DNA from: Rhytidiadelphus loreus
Taxonomy: Eukaryota; Streptophyta; Bryopsida; Hypnales; Hylocomiaceae
Assembly (NCBI GenBank): GCA_947034895.1
Contig: OX344764.1
Location: 39,992,935 to 40,056,934 of the forward strand
Reading direction: 5' to 3'
Length of the DNA stretch: 64,000 nt
Positions 48,092-59,998 of this stretch are shown here, piece by piece. The stretch's first letter is position 1. Each line of letters begins with the position of its first letter. A program made the position numbers and the translations under genes. The notes under the pieces are model-generated. The model was not told the origin of the DNA. It did not search any database and saw only the letters and a program-made list of their open reading frames with translations.

Positions 48092-51000
48092 ATGGACAAG
48101 CTCAAGTGGGGGCTGGTGTTGCAATCGTTTTTGTTGCTCATGTCATGGATAGGCGACGACGTCGACGCGGCGGCGACGGCGGCGGCTGCAGATTCTTCCC
48201 TGGAGGCGTATTTGGGGGCCGAGGAGAATAAAGTGCGGCTTCTTGCCAGTGACGCCCTTCGGTTAGCTCTTGATAGAGAAGACTGCGGTACTGTATCTAT
48301 ATACTGGGAAAAGAATGCGTTCAAAATCTCTTGTGTGTTTATTTTTCTCTTTTTCCGATCGATTCTGTAGTCACGGGAGCACGTCGGAATTTCCTTTGGG
48401 GGGAGATAGTCCTTTCTGTTGCATTGCGCGTGAATTTGGGTCGATTTTTTTTAATCGTTTGTGGACTTGCTTGGCTTTCAGGTCTGTCGCAGTGCGTGCG
48501 AACCTGCGCTCGGCACGCTTGTACGCCAACTGCTAAAGACAATTTCACCTGCGCTGGGACGCGAGGACCAGTTCCGGATTGCCAGTTTAACTCTGAATCG
48601 TGCGCGGGAATTCAATTGGACTTCGGAGGGACTGGGTTTGTCAGGTACGCGCTCATAATTTCAACCGTGCGAGTAAATTCTTCTGTCACTTAAAGGGGAC
48701 TACTATCATCGCTTTCACAGTACTCTAGAGGACACGCGCTCTGCCAGTCTGTTTCCATAGCCTTTTCAATTCTCTGCCACGAGCGCTCATTGTTCTTCGA
48801 CTGCAGGCTCCCGCCGTATTTCAGAAACGCTGCAAATTCGAATTTGAGTTCGGAGATCACGCGATCCATCTGCGCGTACTCGGCTCTTCAATTTGCTGCT
48901 AGTGGTGGTAGTATTGTTACTGATCAGAGCGTTGCGTTTGCGTCCGCCGAGGGTGTGTATCGAGCCTTTCCAGGTCGAGTAAGTATCTCAGACTGCTCGC
49001 AATCCACTATTTTTTTCCTTCCGACCGAGCGCAATGTCAGGGTTCATTTTCTAAGCTGGGTATGTCCCAACCTGTGTTTGCAGGCAGCGAATCCAGACGG
49101 GGACTGTTACGATTTTGACCCTCGGAAACAACCCTGGTGAGTGTTGGAACGAATTTTTGCACTTCGAAACCCTAGAATTAAGAATGTTGGTCATCGTGAC
49201 AGGTTTCTCCTTGCAACGCAGGTACGTGTTGTCGACATCGGTTGTGAAAGACCTAGTGGTGCTGCTCGACAAGGGACAGCAACAAAATGCAACGTTTAAT
49301 GCGGCGACGAACATTGTCACAGAGCTTTTCGACACATTTACTGCCGCCGATACTGTCAATGTGGTCACATTCGACTCCACGCACGCAACGCTGTTGCAAC
49401 CGATATCGGTACTCTCCACTTCATCAGAACAGAAAAAACCTAAATAGTCCGCAGCTTGATCTTCAAATTGTGCGCAGTTTCTCTCGGCAATCTAAATTGG
49501 AAAGTGTTGATAGTAGTGCTTATGATGCGTTTCTGGCGCCTCGAATTTGTAGGTTCTTGCCAGAAGCAGTGCAGACTTGCATTCTTCGTTCGACATTCCG
49601 TCCTTGGTGAACAACCCTAAAGGATTTTCGAATCTTAGTTTGGGGTTTGAGCGAGCGATGACCACCTTCAACTCATCAAGTAAACTTAAAGTACCTCTTC
49701 AAACTTCGTCATACATTCCTGTGTACAGAGAGATATGCACAACCTAGATTACCCAATGGTGCTCTGTATGCGATAATCAAGATTTTCGGGTTTGCAATTT
49801 TCTGTGAACAATTGGAGATCATGTGTGATCAATTTCCTCGTCTAGTTTGTGACCTAGACTGTTTGGTTTGACAGATGATAGTGGTGGTGACCGACGGCTA
49901 CTTCTCCAAAGCTGGGAATCTGTCAAGTACAGCATTTCAAAAAGCGGTGTCGCTTCTGAATTCGGAGGGTGTGGTGGTTTTCTTTTTCAGTTTAGGTCCC
50001 GGTGATGGAGAGACCATTCCTGATCCCCTTGCAGATTTGCGGAAATTCTCCTGTCGATTGAACAGCTCGGTCACTTATACGAATACTCAGGATGCCGTTC
50101 GAAATCCCCTGTGGGCCATTCGCCCTTACTTCGATTACCAGGCCACAATGCGGTTCAAGGAAAATGTTACGTTCTGGACAGATGTTTATGGGAGCGTCAA
50201 TGGTCAGGGCAACGTGTCTACCGTGAGTTATCCTGGTATGTGCATCAAGCCCTAAAGGACCGAGTTTTGTGGTTTATAATGACAACAATATTGTGAAGAG
50301 TGTAATTCAGACTCAACCGAATTTTATATCCTCCAAAATCAGTGAAGAACATTGCGTGTGTTGGTCAAAAAGGGAAATAGAAAATTGAACAAAAGGAAAT
50401 TCGCATATGGTCTACTCGAAAGTGCTGAAAAAAATCGTGACGCCCAATTGGGTCTTCCTGGTCCTACATGGATTAAGTATCACTGAGCAATTCTGGATTA
50501 TCAGTTCGTCGTCTCTCGTACAACCCAAAGTTGTTCATCTTGACTGGTGTTTGTATGCAGTATTCAAGAACGGAACCTTGTATGGCGTTGCATCTATCGA
50601 TGTGTCGGTGAACTACACCGACGAGAATATTATCAAGCAGAAATACGTGAATCCAAACGTACCTGCAATTCTATTGACCTGCCAGTTGCATCAGGCAAGA
50701 TTATTTTCCAAAGTGTGCGTGTTGGCAGCCTATTTGTTTTGCTATTTAACGGGAAGTTTTGATATGCACCCTATCGGTTAGAATTTTGACTAAGAAGCTA
50801 CAGAAGCGGTATTAATTATCGACCAAGTACTGCAAATTTGGCTCTATTCCTGAAGCATGAAACATTGAATAATGTCACAGGTCAAACTCAGCCAGTGCAC
50901 GAAGCTTGTGGAACCCGGGTTACGGCCTCTGTGCGAACAGAGCATATTTGTTGGCCAGTCTCCTGCGTTGTTGTATAAGAAGAGCCTTTGCTGCAATTCT

Positions 51001-53782
51001 TGTGGAAGCAAGGGTGGAAAGGAAAGCCGGCTGCGGTTATATCTGGGGTTGGGAGGAGCTGGGACATTTCTCCTTCTTCTGTTCCTGGTGGCGTGTCTAG
51101 CATGTCAGTGTGTGGCAGCCCGATCCCCTGTTCGGAGGATGAAAGAAGGTACGCTGCTTATTCTATCTTGTGTATGATTATATTTTGTAGGTTTGATGGT
51201 GATACAAGAGTATAGCTATGACTGGGCAACACCGTTTTGCAAATAGTTTGTGTGGTCCAAGTGATATGCATTGAAGTGCTATAGGTCAGACCGCTAAGTT
51301 GAAAGGAAAATGGCTATGTCGTACTTCATTTTTTCAAGAATTTGAATCAGCGCAAGGCTTGCTAAGTAAGTGGTACATTATTTGACGGATGACACTAAAT
51401 AGAATGAAAGAGTGGCGCTACTTGTATGAATTTGTTCATCTTTCATGCCGTCTTGACTTTGGGTATTGAAGAATCATGTGCTAATGATTCCACCCTCCTT
51501 ATGGAATGCTCGCTTTTGGACAGATTTTGCGAAAGCATCCATATCGACTTATTTGTACACGTACAAAGAACTCAAAGTCGCGACTCGCAACTTTCACAGA
51601 GACAATAAACTTGGGGAGGGTGGAATTGGAGAAGTGTATCTGGTAAGGCTCACCAAGAATACACCATGGTTGACACTGTAAACTTATGTTGAAGTAGAGC
51701 ATGTTGGTTTACTTCAGACGATGTCACTTTGTGAATGGAAGAGTGGATGTGGTTTTTTCTCGATTTCCTTCATTTCCACGCACACGAACCTTTAACAGAC
51801 CAAGTGGCGCAAATTGGGTCTCATTTTCTTTTCAGCACTTTTGAGTAGTTCATTCGGGAACTTTCTTTTGTTCAATATTCATTATCTTTGTGCTCAACGC
51901 ATGCAATGCAATGTTCTTCGCTGATTCCGGTGAACATAAAATATGGCCCTATCTGAGTTCTATTTTTCACAGTATGATCAATCAAAGTGGTCATTTTCGA
52001 ACCATGAATATTAGTTCCTTCGGGGTTAAATGACATTGTTACATTATGACAGGGGCGAAACAAGGATGGTTCGCAAGTGGCAGTGAAAAAGCTGACGAAT
52101 CGTTCGAGGGAAGGAAAGCGTGAGTTTCTTGCAGAGGTTATTAACATTAGCAAGGTGCAGCACGAGAGCCTTGTCAAGTTACGTGGGTTCTGTGTGGAGG
52201 GAAAGCACAGACTCCTGGTCTACGAGTATCTGGAGAAGAGGAGCCTTCGTCAAACACTTCTTGGTAATTATGCTTCACCTCTTAGCTTTGGTCTTGTGGA
52301 AAACTGCAAAAGCTTGCGAAGTTTTCATTGTCACGTTGTAGGGTTGGTTCTCGGGATTTGCAATTCCAAATTTCTCGAAACGAGGCTTGATAAAACATAG
52401 TGTCTGCCTTGTTTTTCAAAATAGTATTTATTTATTATCTATCTTGAAATAAATAGGATGTTGATAGTCCATTTGAAGAACACGTATACAATGGGAGTGT
52501 ATTTCTACGAGTATATGTATTACATTTAGTCTCCTTAGCGCAGAGTGCGTTCCCAAAGGTTTAGTGACACCTAATTGATGTACTTGGCAATACTGTATGC
52601 AGGTAGCTCAATCGAAGCTGAACGCATTGATTGGGCCACACGCTACAAAATTGCCACTCAAACTGCTCGAGGTTTGCAATATTTGCACAATGATCTTCAC
52701 TCTCAGATTATACATGGGGATATCAAAGCCAGCAATGTTCTGCTCAATTCCAAGTTCGATGCCAAAATTGCGGATTTTGGACTGGTGAAGCTGTGTCCTG
52801 ATGACAACACGAACTTCACTACAAATCTCGTTGGAACTATGTAAGTGCTGACAACTACATGTGAAAATGAAACTGTAATTAAAGACTCGAATTCTGGTTG
52901 CACATGCTGGTGTCTTGTGTTGGAGAGCTAGTATGCACCTGGGTTGCAATATGAAGCGTAAGTTGTCGGTGCAACTTTGAAGTTTATTGTAGACTGATAC
53001 AAATGTTTTCACATGCAATGCCTCTAGGTTCACTCGGTGTCCGTTGGCTGTTACGCTGTATTCATATTCATTTTTGTGGTGTTCCTGATTGCAGGGGTTA
53101 CATGGCACCAGAATACATCATGTGTGGTGAGTTAACCGAAAAGGTGGACGTTTTCAGCTACGGCATACTTTTGATGGAAATTGTGACGGGAAAGATAACC
53201 ACAACTCGCAGTCTCTCCGGAACTATGTGCTTCCTCCTGGATGAGGTGAGCTTACATTTTGAAGATCCAAGTTGTTTGTTATAGTTGCAATGGTTATGCT
53301 CAGTACTAATTATGAAAACAATGATCTTTTTTGAGGCATTTACCCCAAACTGGTGGGAACTTGCAAGTTTACGCTCTGACTTAAGCGCTTCTCACGTGCA
53401 GATAAGGAGTGCCTACCTTCGATCCTGTGAATCAAGCGACGAAGAGCTCCTGATGCGTCATGTGGACTCGAGATTGTCTGGTAACTTCGAAAGAGCCGAA
53501 GTGGCGCGGGTCTTCAAGGTGGCTCTCCTGTGCACGACAGATAGTCCTTCAATCCGGCCACCCATCTCACAACTGATTCCCATGCTGGAAGGCAGCCAAC
53601 CCATTCCTGAGGAGCTTTTACAAGACTTCGGAACGCGAGGTGATCATTCACGAGTCTCTTCCGCGCAATCCTCTCCGGATCTATCGACCTTGCAATGGTG
53701 GGAGGACGATAGTTTGGATCCACCACTTCTTGTGGAACGCCCACCCAAACGAACAGGGCCTGTATCAGTACCAGTGAATTGA
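48092..53782 (+). CDS. receptor-like kinase with VWA-Cache ectodomain, copy 2 (non-RD)
   Basis: This is a paralogue of the receptor at 33337, 923 aa. CDS joins 48092..48287, 48482..48644, 48807..48978, 49084..49136, 49222..49408, 49553..49690, 49875..50235, 50561..50694, 50881..51148, 51524..51642, 52053..52263, 52603..52840, 53095..53245 and 53402..53782 (2772 nt). The layout is the same: signal peptide, six-Cys module with the shared CARHAC core, VWA_N with [12 protein letters not shown] and [14 protein letters not shown] with TDG, Cache ([21 protein letters not shown]), Cys-rich stem, transmembrane helix at about 521-545 and kinase. The VWA metal motif reads DKGQQ, not DxSxS. In the kinase, Lys609 and DFG (725-727) are present, but the catalytic loop is HGD at 705-707 instead of HRD, and the G-loop has GGIGEV instead of GGFGEV. 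Two introns split exons that are whole in copy 1. Intron 8 has a GC donor at 50695. It may be a non-RD or weak kinase. All reading frames are open. Confidence 0.88.
50247..50475. mobile_element. short TTAA-family relic in receptor copy 2 intron 7
   Basis: The left end AAGCCCTAAAGGACCGAG and the right end (other strand) TTAATCCATGTAGGACCAGG flank an interior homologous to the insert at 37374-37601 (shared CCAAAATC-GTGAAG, TGTGTTGGTC and CCCAATT-GGTCTTC blocks). The two inserts lie in different introns of the two paralogues, so they are separate insertions and not inherited from the common ancestor gene. Confidence 0.55.
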
Positions 53783-55975
53783 ATTCCCGGTGTTGGAAGT
53801 AGTAGGGGTTTAGGGGTTTAGGATTTAGGCGAGCATCGCCTGTGAGTCACTCTGCAGAGCCAACGAATGCTCGAGGGAATGCCATGTTGGTATCTTTGGA
53901 AGCAGAATTCAATGAAGGCTCGGTGTCGAATGAGTTTCAACAGGTGGAGATTCTTCTTCTTCTTCCTCTTCTTCTTCGGGTGTCAAATAGTTTTAAGAGG
54001 GGGCTCCGTCTCAATAGTACAAGTTGCCCATTCATAGTTAGAGCTTTTCATAGAGTAGTCCTGTAGGTGATAAACATATGCTAGTCTTCAAATCTGTATC
54101 ATAGAGCGAGGCGTGAAAAAATTAATCAGGGAGTACGTTGTGTGAACATTTTTAAGTTATTCACGAATTGGGAGTGAAAGCAGCACGAGTCATTCACGAA
54201 TTGGGAGCTTGATTTCGATGGTTCTCAGAACAGGCGTGATCAGGTGACGTGGTGGTTCTTCAGTTGGTGCCATTTGATCTGCAAGTTCAGTAATGGATGC
54301 TAAATCAGGTTCTCTTTTGTCATAAGTTAACCACGAACTGATACCCACTAAGGTTCCCTCCCAAATCAAATGAAAATATAATTTTTCCTTGCAATCATTT
54401 TTTGAAAAATGTAAGTGCAGGATCTTGTCCATCACTATCAAATTAGTCTACATTCCAATTTTCAAAGACTTTGATTGTACTGTTTTTGATTTATTCATTA
54501 GATGAGATTGGGAGGTTGGAGGGCCGTTTGGGGCCTGTTCCCAGCTCCATTCCCCCCGGTCTTTTCGAACTCTGGTGTCAAATTTTTTTTTTTTAGAATT
54601 TTTTAAAAAATAAAATAAAATGTGAGTCCTTAAAATGAGAAACAAAGTTTTATTTTATTTATTTATATTTGATGGCAGTCTGTCAGCCAGGTTAGCGCAG
54701 GTGGGTTTTGGTGGGAACTCGCAGCCCTCCCAAATAGCCAAAAGACATGTAATGCCTAGGGGCGGTCCATTTTCTCAAATTTTCACAATAGAAGAGTTTG
54801 CCATTTTTGACCCAAATGCAATTATGAGTAGTTGAGAACATACATGCCACTTTTCACAAGGATTCAAGGAATTTATGGAAAAATTGTTTCTAGAGGTGAC
54901 TATTGGGAAAAACAAAAATTTCACTTGACCATACCCATTCACTACATGCTTCAACCAATCAGTCCCTTGCCCACTTGCCCACCCATTGAATTTGTTAATA
55001 CTTGGGTCGGCTTTTGATTGGCTAGGTTTTTCTTCCACAATTAACATTTCTTGGAGTGTTTGATTTTGAAAGATTATCCATTTGGGAGTTTTTGTCCAAT
55101 GCAAAAGTTTTTATTTATTGTAGAAAGATAACTTCACAAACAACATGAGAAAAATATGAAATTTCAAAAAAGTATGATTTGGAGATCCGGATAGCCCCTG
55201 AAGTTGGTAGCAACTATAAAATGGTTGATTGGGCATTTAGGATCGGAGTTAACATACAATTTTACCCCACATTTTGGTACATTATTCACTTCATGCAACA
55301 TCTTGTCTATTTTTAGAGATTATGATTTTGCAATCTTGCACAATTACTAGACTAAATAGAAAACAAGTGATGGAAAGAAGTCAAATTATTAGAATTGGAA
55401 TTGCACCAATTGTAATATTTTTAGATTAAATTGTTATTGACATTAATTAGAGTAATCTTGCCAATCACTGCATAGACAAAATCCAAATCCCTCTCCACAT
55501 AAATATTGAGACTTGCATGTTTTGAAATTATATGTCATGTTAAGATTCACCTTTGAAAAACAAAATGCAAAAAGATTTCTTTCTACAAATTTTATTGCAA
55601 TTTAAAGGCGATGCACTTGAAATCTAATTAGAATTCCTTGCAATCCCTTCATCATACAAAATTTTGTTCCCATCACAATTGAATTGGTAGTTGAATTGTG
55701 TAGTTATTATTTGATAAATGGTAACAATTGTTGTCCAATTCTTGAATGTGTGGTAAATGGCAAGTTTATACTACAACATGCCAAGCTTAGGCCATCTTCA
55801 ATTGATTGGCTAGGAAAAAGTCCCTACCAATTGCTACTTCTCAAAGCTTCCCTTGGATATGGGGTGGCAGTTGATTTGCTAATTGCCACGCCCCCATACA
55901 ACTCCCCATTTTCACCCTCCACATTAATGTATTTCAAGAAATATTAAAACTATACTATTGATTGAGTCTATTGCC
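53783..55975. other. receptor 3-prime flank and AT-rich intergenic DNA
   Basis: Degenerate telomere-like AGGGGTTTAGGGGTTTAGG is at about 53806-53825 and a CTTCTT microsatellite near 53953-53976. A 19-bp direct repeat with ATTCACGAATTGGGAG is at about 54160 and 54191. From 54440 on the DNA is AT-rich and non-coding. Confidence 0.5.
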
Positions 55976-57836
55976 TTAACCCCTAAAGGACCATTGTCCC
56001 TTTGGGGGACAAATGCATTTTTGGGCAAGGTACCTACGGGCTGAAATTTTTTTCTAATTTTTCTAATTTTTTTTTGGAGATAGAAAAGTTTTTTTAGCTT
56101 CGTAGGAATATAATTTTTTTCAAAATCGGTTCCTGAGAACAATAGTTATGACCAAATAAGCTCAAACGAGGGGACGAGGGCAACTCGGGCAACCAAAAAA
56201 AACTGGACAAAAATTTGAATTTTCTTTTTAATATTATTTTTCCTCATAGATTATATTTTTGTCTATGTGGAAAGCTTTGATTCATTTCATTTGGATATGT
56301 TATGAGAAAGTTATGGACATTCTTGTTTTTCGGGCAGTTAACCCCTAAACGACCAGGGCCGTTCTTCTGTCAAAAACTACTCAAAACTGCCATTTTGGCT
56401 GCATTCATCAAAAAAACAAAAAAAATACTTTTTTTAGAATCTAACCGTAGGATCTTGTACTTTACTAGTCTAGTATCATGTAGTAAAAATTTCATGGAGT
56501 TTGACCGTACAGATTGGAAGATATTAGCATTCAAAGTTGAAAAAAAAAAGTTTTTTTGAACACTAGCCTGCAATTTCAGATGACTTTGAATGCCATTTGG
56601 GGAAAAAAATTACACCATGGACCTTGAATTTAAAATTTTGTGTGTTGAAGAATTGAGTTGAAAGTCTAGAATTTTTTTTTTAAGAAAACATGACTGATTT
56701 TCATTCTTTAAAAAATTGTTCAGTACAAGTAGGTCCAAAATTGAAAGAAAAACTAAATCTTTAATAGCTCTAAAATGGGATTGAAACACAATAATCTCAA
56801 CGGTGAGATTGTTCTAAGTAGAAAAGTTAACCTTGTCAAACAATTTTTTTTGAAAAATTGTGAAAATTGCATTCAGAATTGAATCCTATAAGTTATTTTT
56901 TCAAGAAGATGCTCAAATTGCCTGAAAAACAAGATTGTTCATAACTTTCACATTACTAATCCAAATGGAATGAATCAAAGCTTCACATGTAGACAAGAAT
57001 ATAATCTTTAAGAAGAATTTTTTTTTTTAATTAATTTCAAATTTTTGTAGATTTATTTTTCTGCCCGGTGACGTGTAAATTATGTTTAAGATGCCATAAC
57101 TTTTGCTCTCGGGCACCAATTGAAATAAAATTTATATTCCCACGAAGCTCATAAGTTTTCCTATCTTATGGAAAAGTTTTTAAAAAAATCACTGAAAATT
57201 GAGATCGTAGGAACTTGCCCGAAATCCATTTTGTCCCCCGAGGGGACAATGGTCCTTTAGGGGTTAAAGCATCTTCTTGAAAAAAATAACTTGTAGAATT
57301 CATTCAGAATGCAATTTTTCAAATTTTTCAATTTTATTTTGCATGGTCTGATTTACTTGCTAGAACAATCTCACCATTGGGATTAGTGCATTTGAATTCC
57401 ATCTAAAATATATGAATATTTTAGATTTTCCTTCTATCTCATACCTACTTCTACTTAATAATTTTTTTAAGAATGATGATTAATTTTTTTTTGAATTTTT
57501 TTTTACCTAGACTTTCAACTCAATTCTCCACTATAAAGATTTAAATCTCAAAACTCTGTAGTGCAAAAATTTTAAGTTAAAATGTTCAAAGTCAAAAAAT
57601 CTAGTCCCGCAATGTGGTGAAAAACTTGTTTTTTCCACTTTAAACGCATATATCTTGCAATCCAAGCGGTCAAAAATTCTGAAATTTTTTCCACACAGTC
57701 TCATACTATTTAGGTGTAAGATCCTACGGTTAGATATTAAAAAAACAATGTTGAAATTGTTTTTACTCCTTGCTATAGGTATGGCAGTTTTTAGTGTTTT
57801 CTCGCAGATAAAAGGCCTTGGTCCTTTAGGGGTTAA
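55976..57836. mobile_element. TTAA element copy 2, interrupted by a nested copy
   Basis: The outer element has ends TTAACCCCTAAAGGACCA at 55976 and the complement ending at 57836. It runs opposite to copy 1: its left end matches the right end of copy 1. Removing the inserted copy at 56338-57267 with one TTAA leaves about 935 bp, the family length. The join falls where copy 1, read in reverse, has CGGGCAATTTGAGCATCTTC. Confidence 0.85.
56338..57267. mobile_element. TTAA element copy 3, nested in copy 2
   Basis: This 930-bp copy is nearly identical to copy 1 at 27483-28413. TTAA lies at both borders (56338-56341 and 57264-57267). It sits inside an older family member in the opposite orientation. 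Confidence 0.88.
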
Positions 57837-59585
57837 TGTGTGGTCAAGGAGAATCTTGCTTTTGTAGAGCATCATAGAACACTAGTAATGACACCATCAA
57901 AGATTCTTGCATTGGAAACCAATATTGTGGGATCTCTTACATCTTGTCAATATGTTAGCTTGTCAGAAGGAAATGGTGCCCCCATACATTAGATGGGATT
58001 CAGTTGCAGTAGAGGGCTGTAAATTCCCCAATGTTCCCAAACGCTAGGAACTCCGCCACGCAAGATGCTAATGTGGTCGAGAGTTGACCACGTCATCAAA
58101 TATTAAAATATTACTTTTTTAATATTATTTTTATCTTTATTTTTATTTTTATTTTAATATTTTTTTGTATATTTTAATATTTTTTAAATTTTTTTTTAAT
58201 TAATTTTTTTTCCAGGTAGTTTAGGCTTGCTCTTAGGAACGGAAACAGCCTGAAATAGCCCTTCCGAAGGACTGAATCCCATGTAATATTTGTGGAGGGT
58301 TGATTATAGGATCCATTGGGGTAGAATTTTCAAAGCCCACCTTGAAAATATAGATATTGTTGAGTTTTTTACTCACTTTTGTTTGAAAATGTGTACAAAT
58401 TTGAGAGTTTTTTTTTCATTTTTAAAATTAAGAAATACTACATTTGCGTTGGATTCTAATCCAATTTTTGAAGGTGGGTGGGAGAAGGCATTATTCATTT
58501 TCTAATAAATAAAAAATTCCAAAAGATGTGGAATTTTCCTATAAGTTGATCACCCAAAATTGTTATAATCTAAAAATCCAACGTTCAATATTCTCCACAA
58601 TTAATTCCATGTGTATAAGACAAAGTAGTCTTTACTTTTGTATGGTTAAAATTAAAAATCTCAAGCACATCCATATATAATCCATGTATAAAAAAATATC
58701 AAAGCAAGACAACTCATTTACAACCACTATTATAAAGAAGTTTTTAGGCCTTGAGGGAATGAGGGATCAAGAGGGGAACAAATTTTTTATTTTGAGATTT
58801 GCATGTAATCCATTCTAAAATTTGCAATGTGACCCATTTTCTAATAATTTTACATTAATTTTACAACATTAGTTTATTTGTTTTCCAACTCTCTCTGAGT
58901 AATTTCCAAAAAAGTTCAATTTTTTTGGGTACTAGTATATCATTCAAAAGGGCAAACTCTTGGGAAGTCTAGGTTTGTATCAAAACCAATGAGGATGGTA
59001 AAACTAGGAAGCTCAATTCCAATATGAATCACACTAATTTATCCTATTAATGCATGTGACACTAATTTATCAAAGTTATATTATTATAATTAATCTAGGT
59101 TGAAATAGGACTATATTCTTCTAATTTCCTTTGAAAATATATTTTTGTATTAATATCAATTTTGCAAAAGGTCCCTACTTTTACACCTTTACTAATTGGA
59201 TAAATGAATATAATAGAAGGAAAGAGAGGAGATGCTCCATCTTCTTGCAATGTGAACATGGTTCTTCATAGGAAGTGGACACTTAAAGAACAAAATTGAA
59301 TTCATCAGATAGGTTTTACTACAATAGGATACAGACAACAAACTAAAAAAATTGACCCTATCGATTAGAGTTCTATGTTAGGGACATCAAATGTACAACA
59401 ATAGTACATAATGTTGTGTTGATTTTAAGTATAGTTTTAGTCTTGGATATACTTATCTTTGAGTCCAAGCTAGAGTAGTGAGGGTAGTGCTCCAATCAAT
59501 GGTAGATGCCATGGGTAGGTTTAATCAAGGTTGATGAACTTCAAGAAAGTAATGCATTAGTGGAATTAAATAAGGTTGATGCATT
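57837..59585. other. AT-rich intergenic region
   Basis: No gene is supported. A dense T/A low-complexity tract is at about 58095-58212. Nothing else was recognised. Confidence 0.5.
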
Positions 59586-59998
59586 TTAACCCATTAAGGA
59601 CTGTGGTTGATTTGGGGGGTGGACAATCCTTTGTATGGCCAATTGGGAGCAATTTTAAAACTTTTGAATGCAAGTGCCTATCGGAGATCTAACCGTACGG
59701 ATGGAAGTGTTGCACATGACATAGGGTTTAGCATTAAATTTTTTGGTGAAGGTGCATTGTGAAGTAAGAATTTTTAGCAAATCTTGGTGTAATTTCAGCC
59801 CCTGTTGTCTTGGTTTTTTCAACCCTTTGGCCACATGCCACCTCAGATTGGCCTAGTTATTGTCCTAAACTCTTCACTTCTCAATTCCCCAAACCCGTCC
59901 CCTTTGCCACGTCATCAAATTTGTTGACATGCTCTCTCTACAAACCAAAAAGGAACCAAATCGACCACAAAATGGTCGACCAGTCCTTAATGGGTTAA
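59586..59998. mobile_element. second TTAA-type element family, 413 bp
   Basis: The ends are TTAACCCATTAAGGACTG at 59586 and its exact complement ending at 59998. Like the larger family it begins TTAA-CCC and contains AAGGAC, but the terminal sequence and interior differ. It has no coding capacity. Confidence 0.75.

Noticed and set aside
52608..53108. 166-codon minus-strand open frame over the receptor kinase exon
   Set aside because: It is the antisense shadow of the catalytic-loop exon and an intron, with no similarity of its own.
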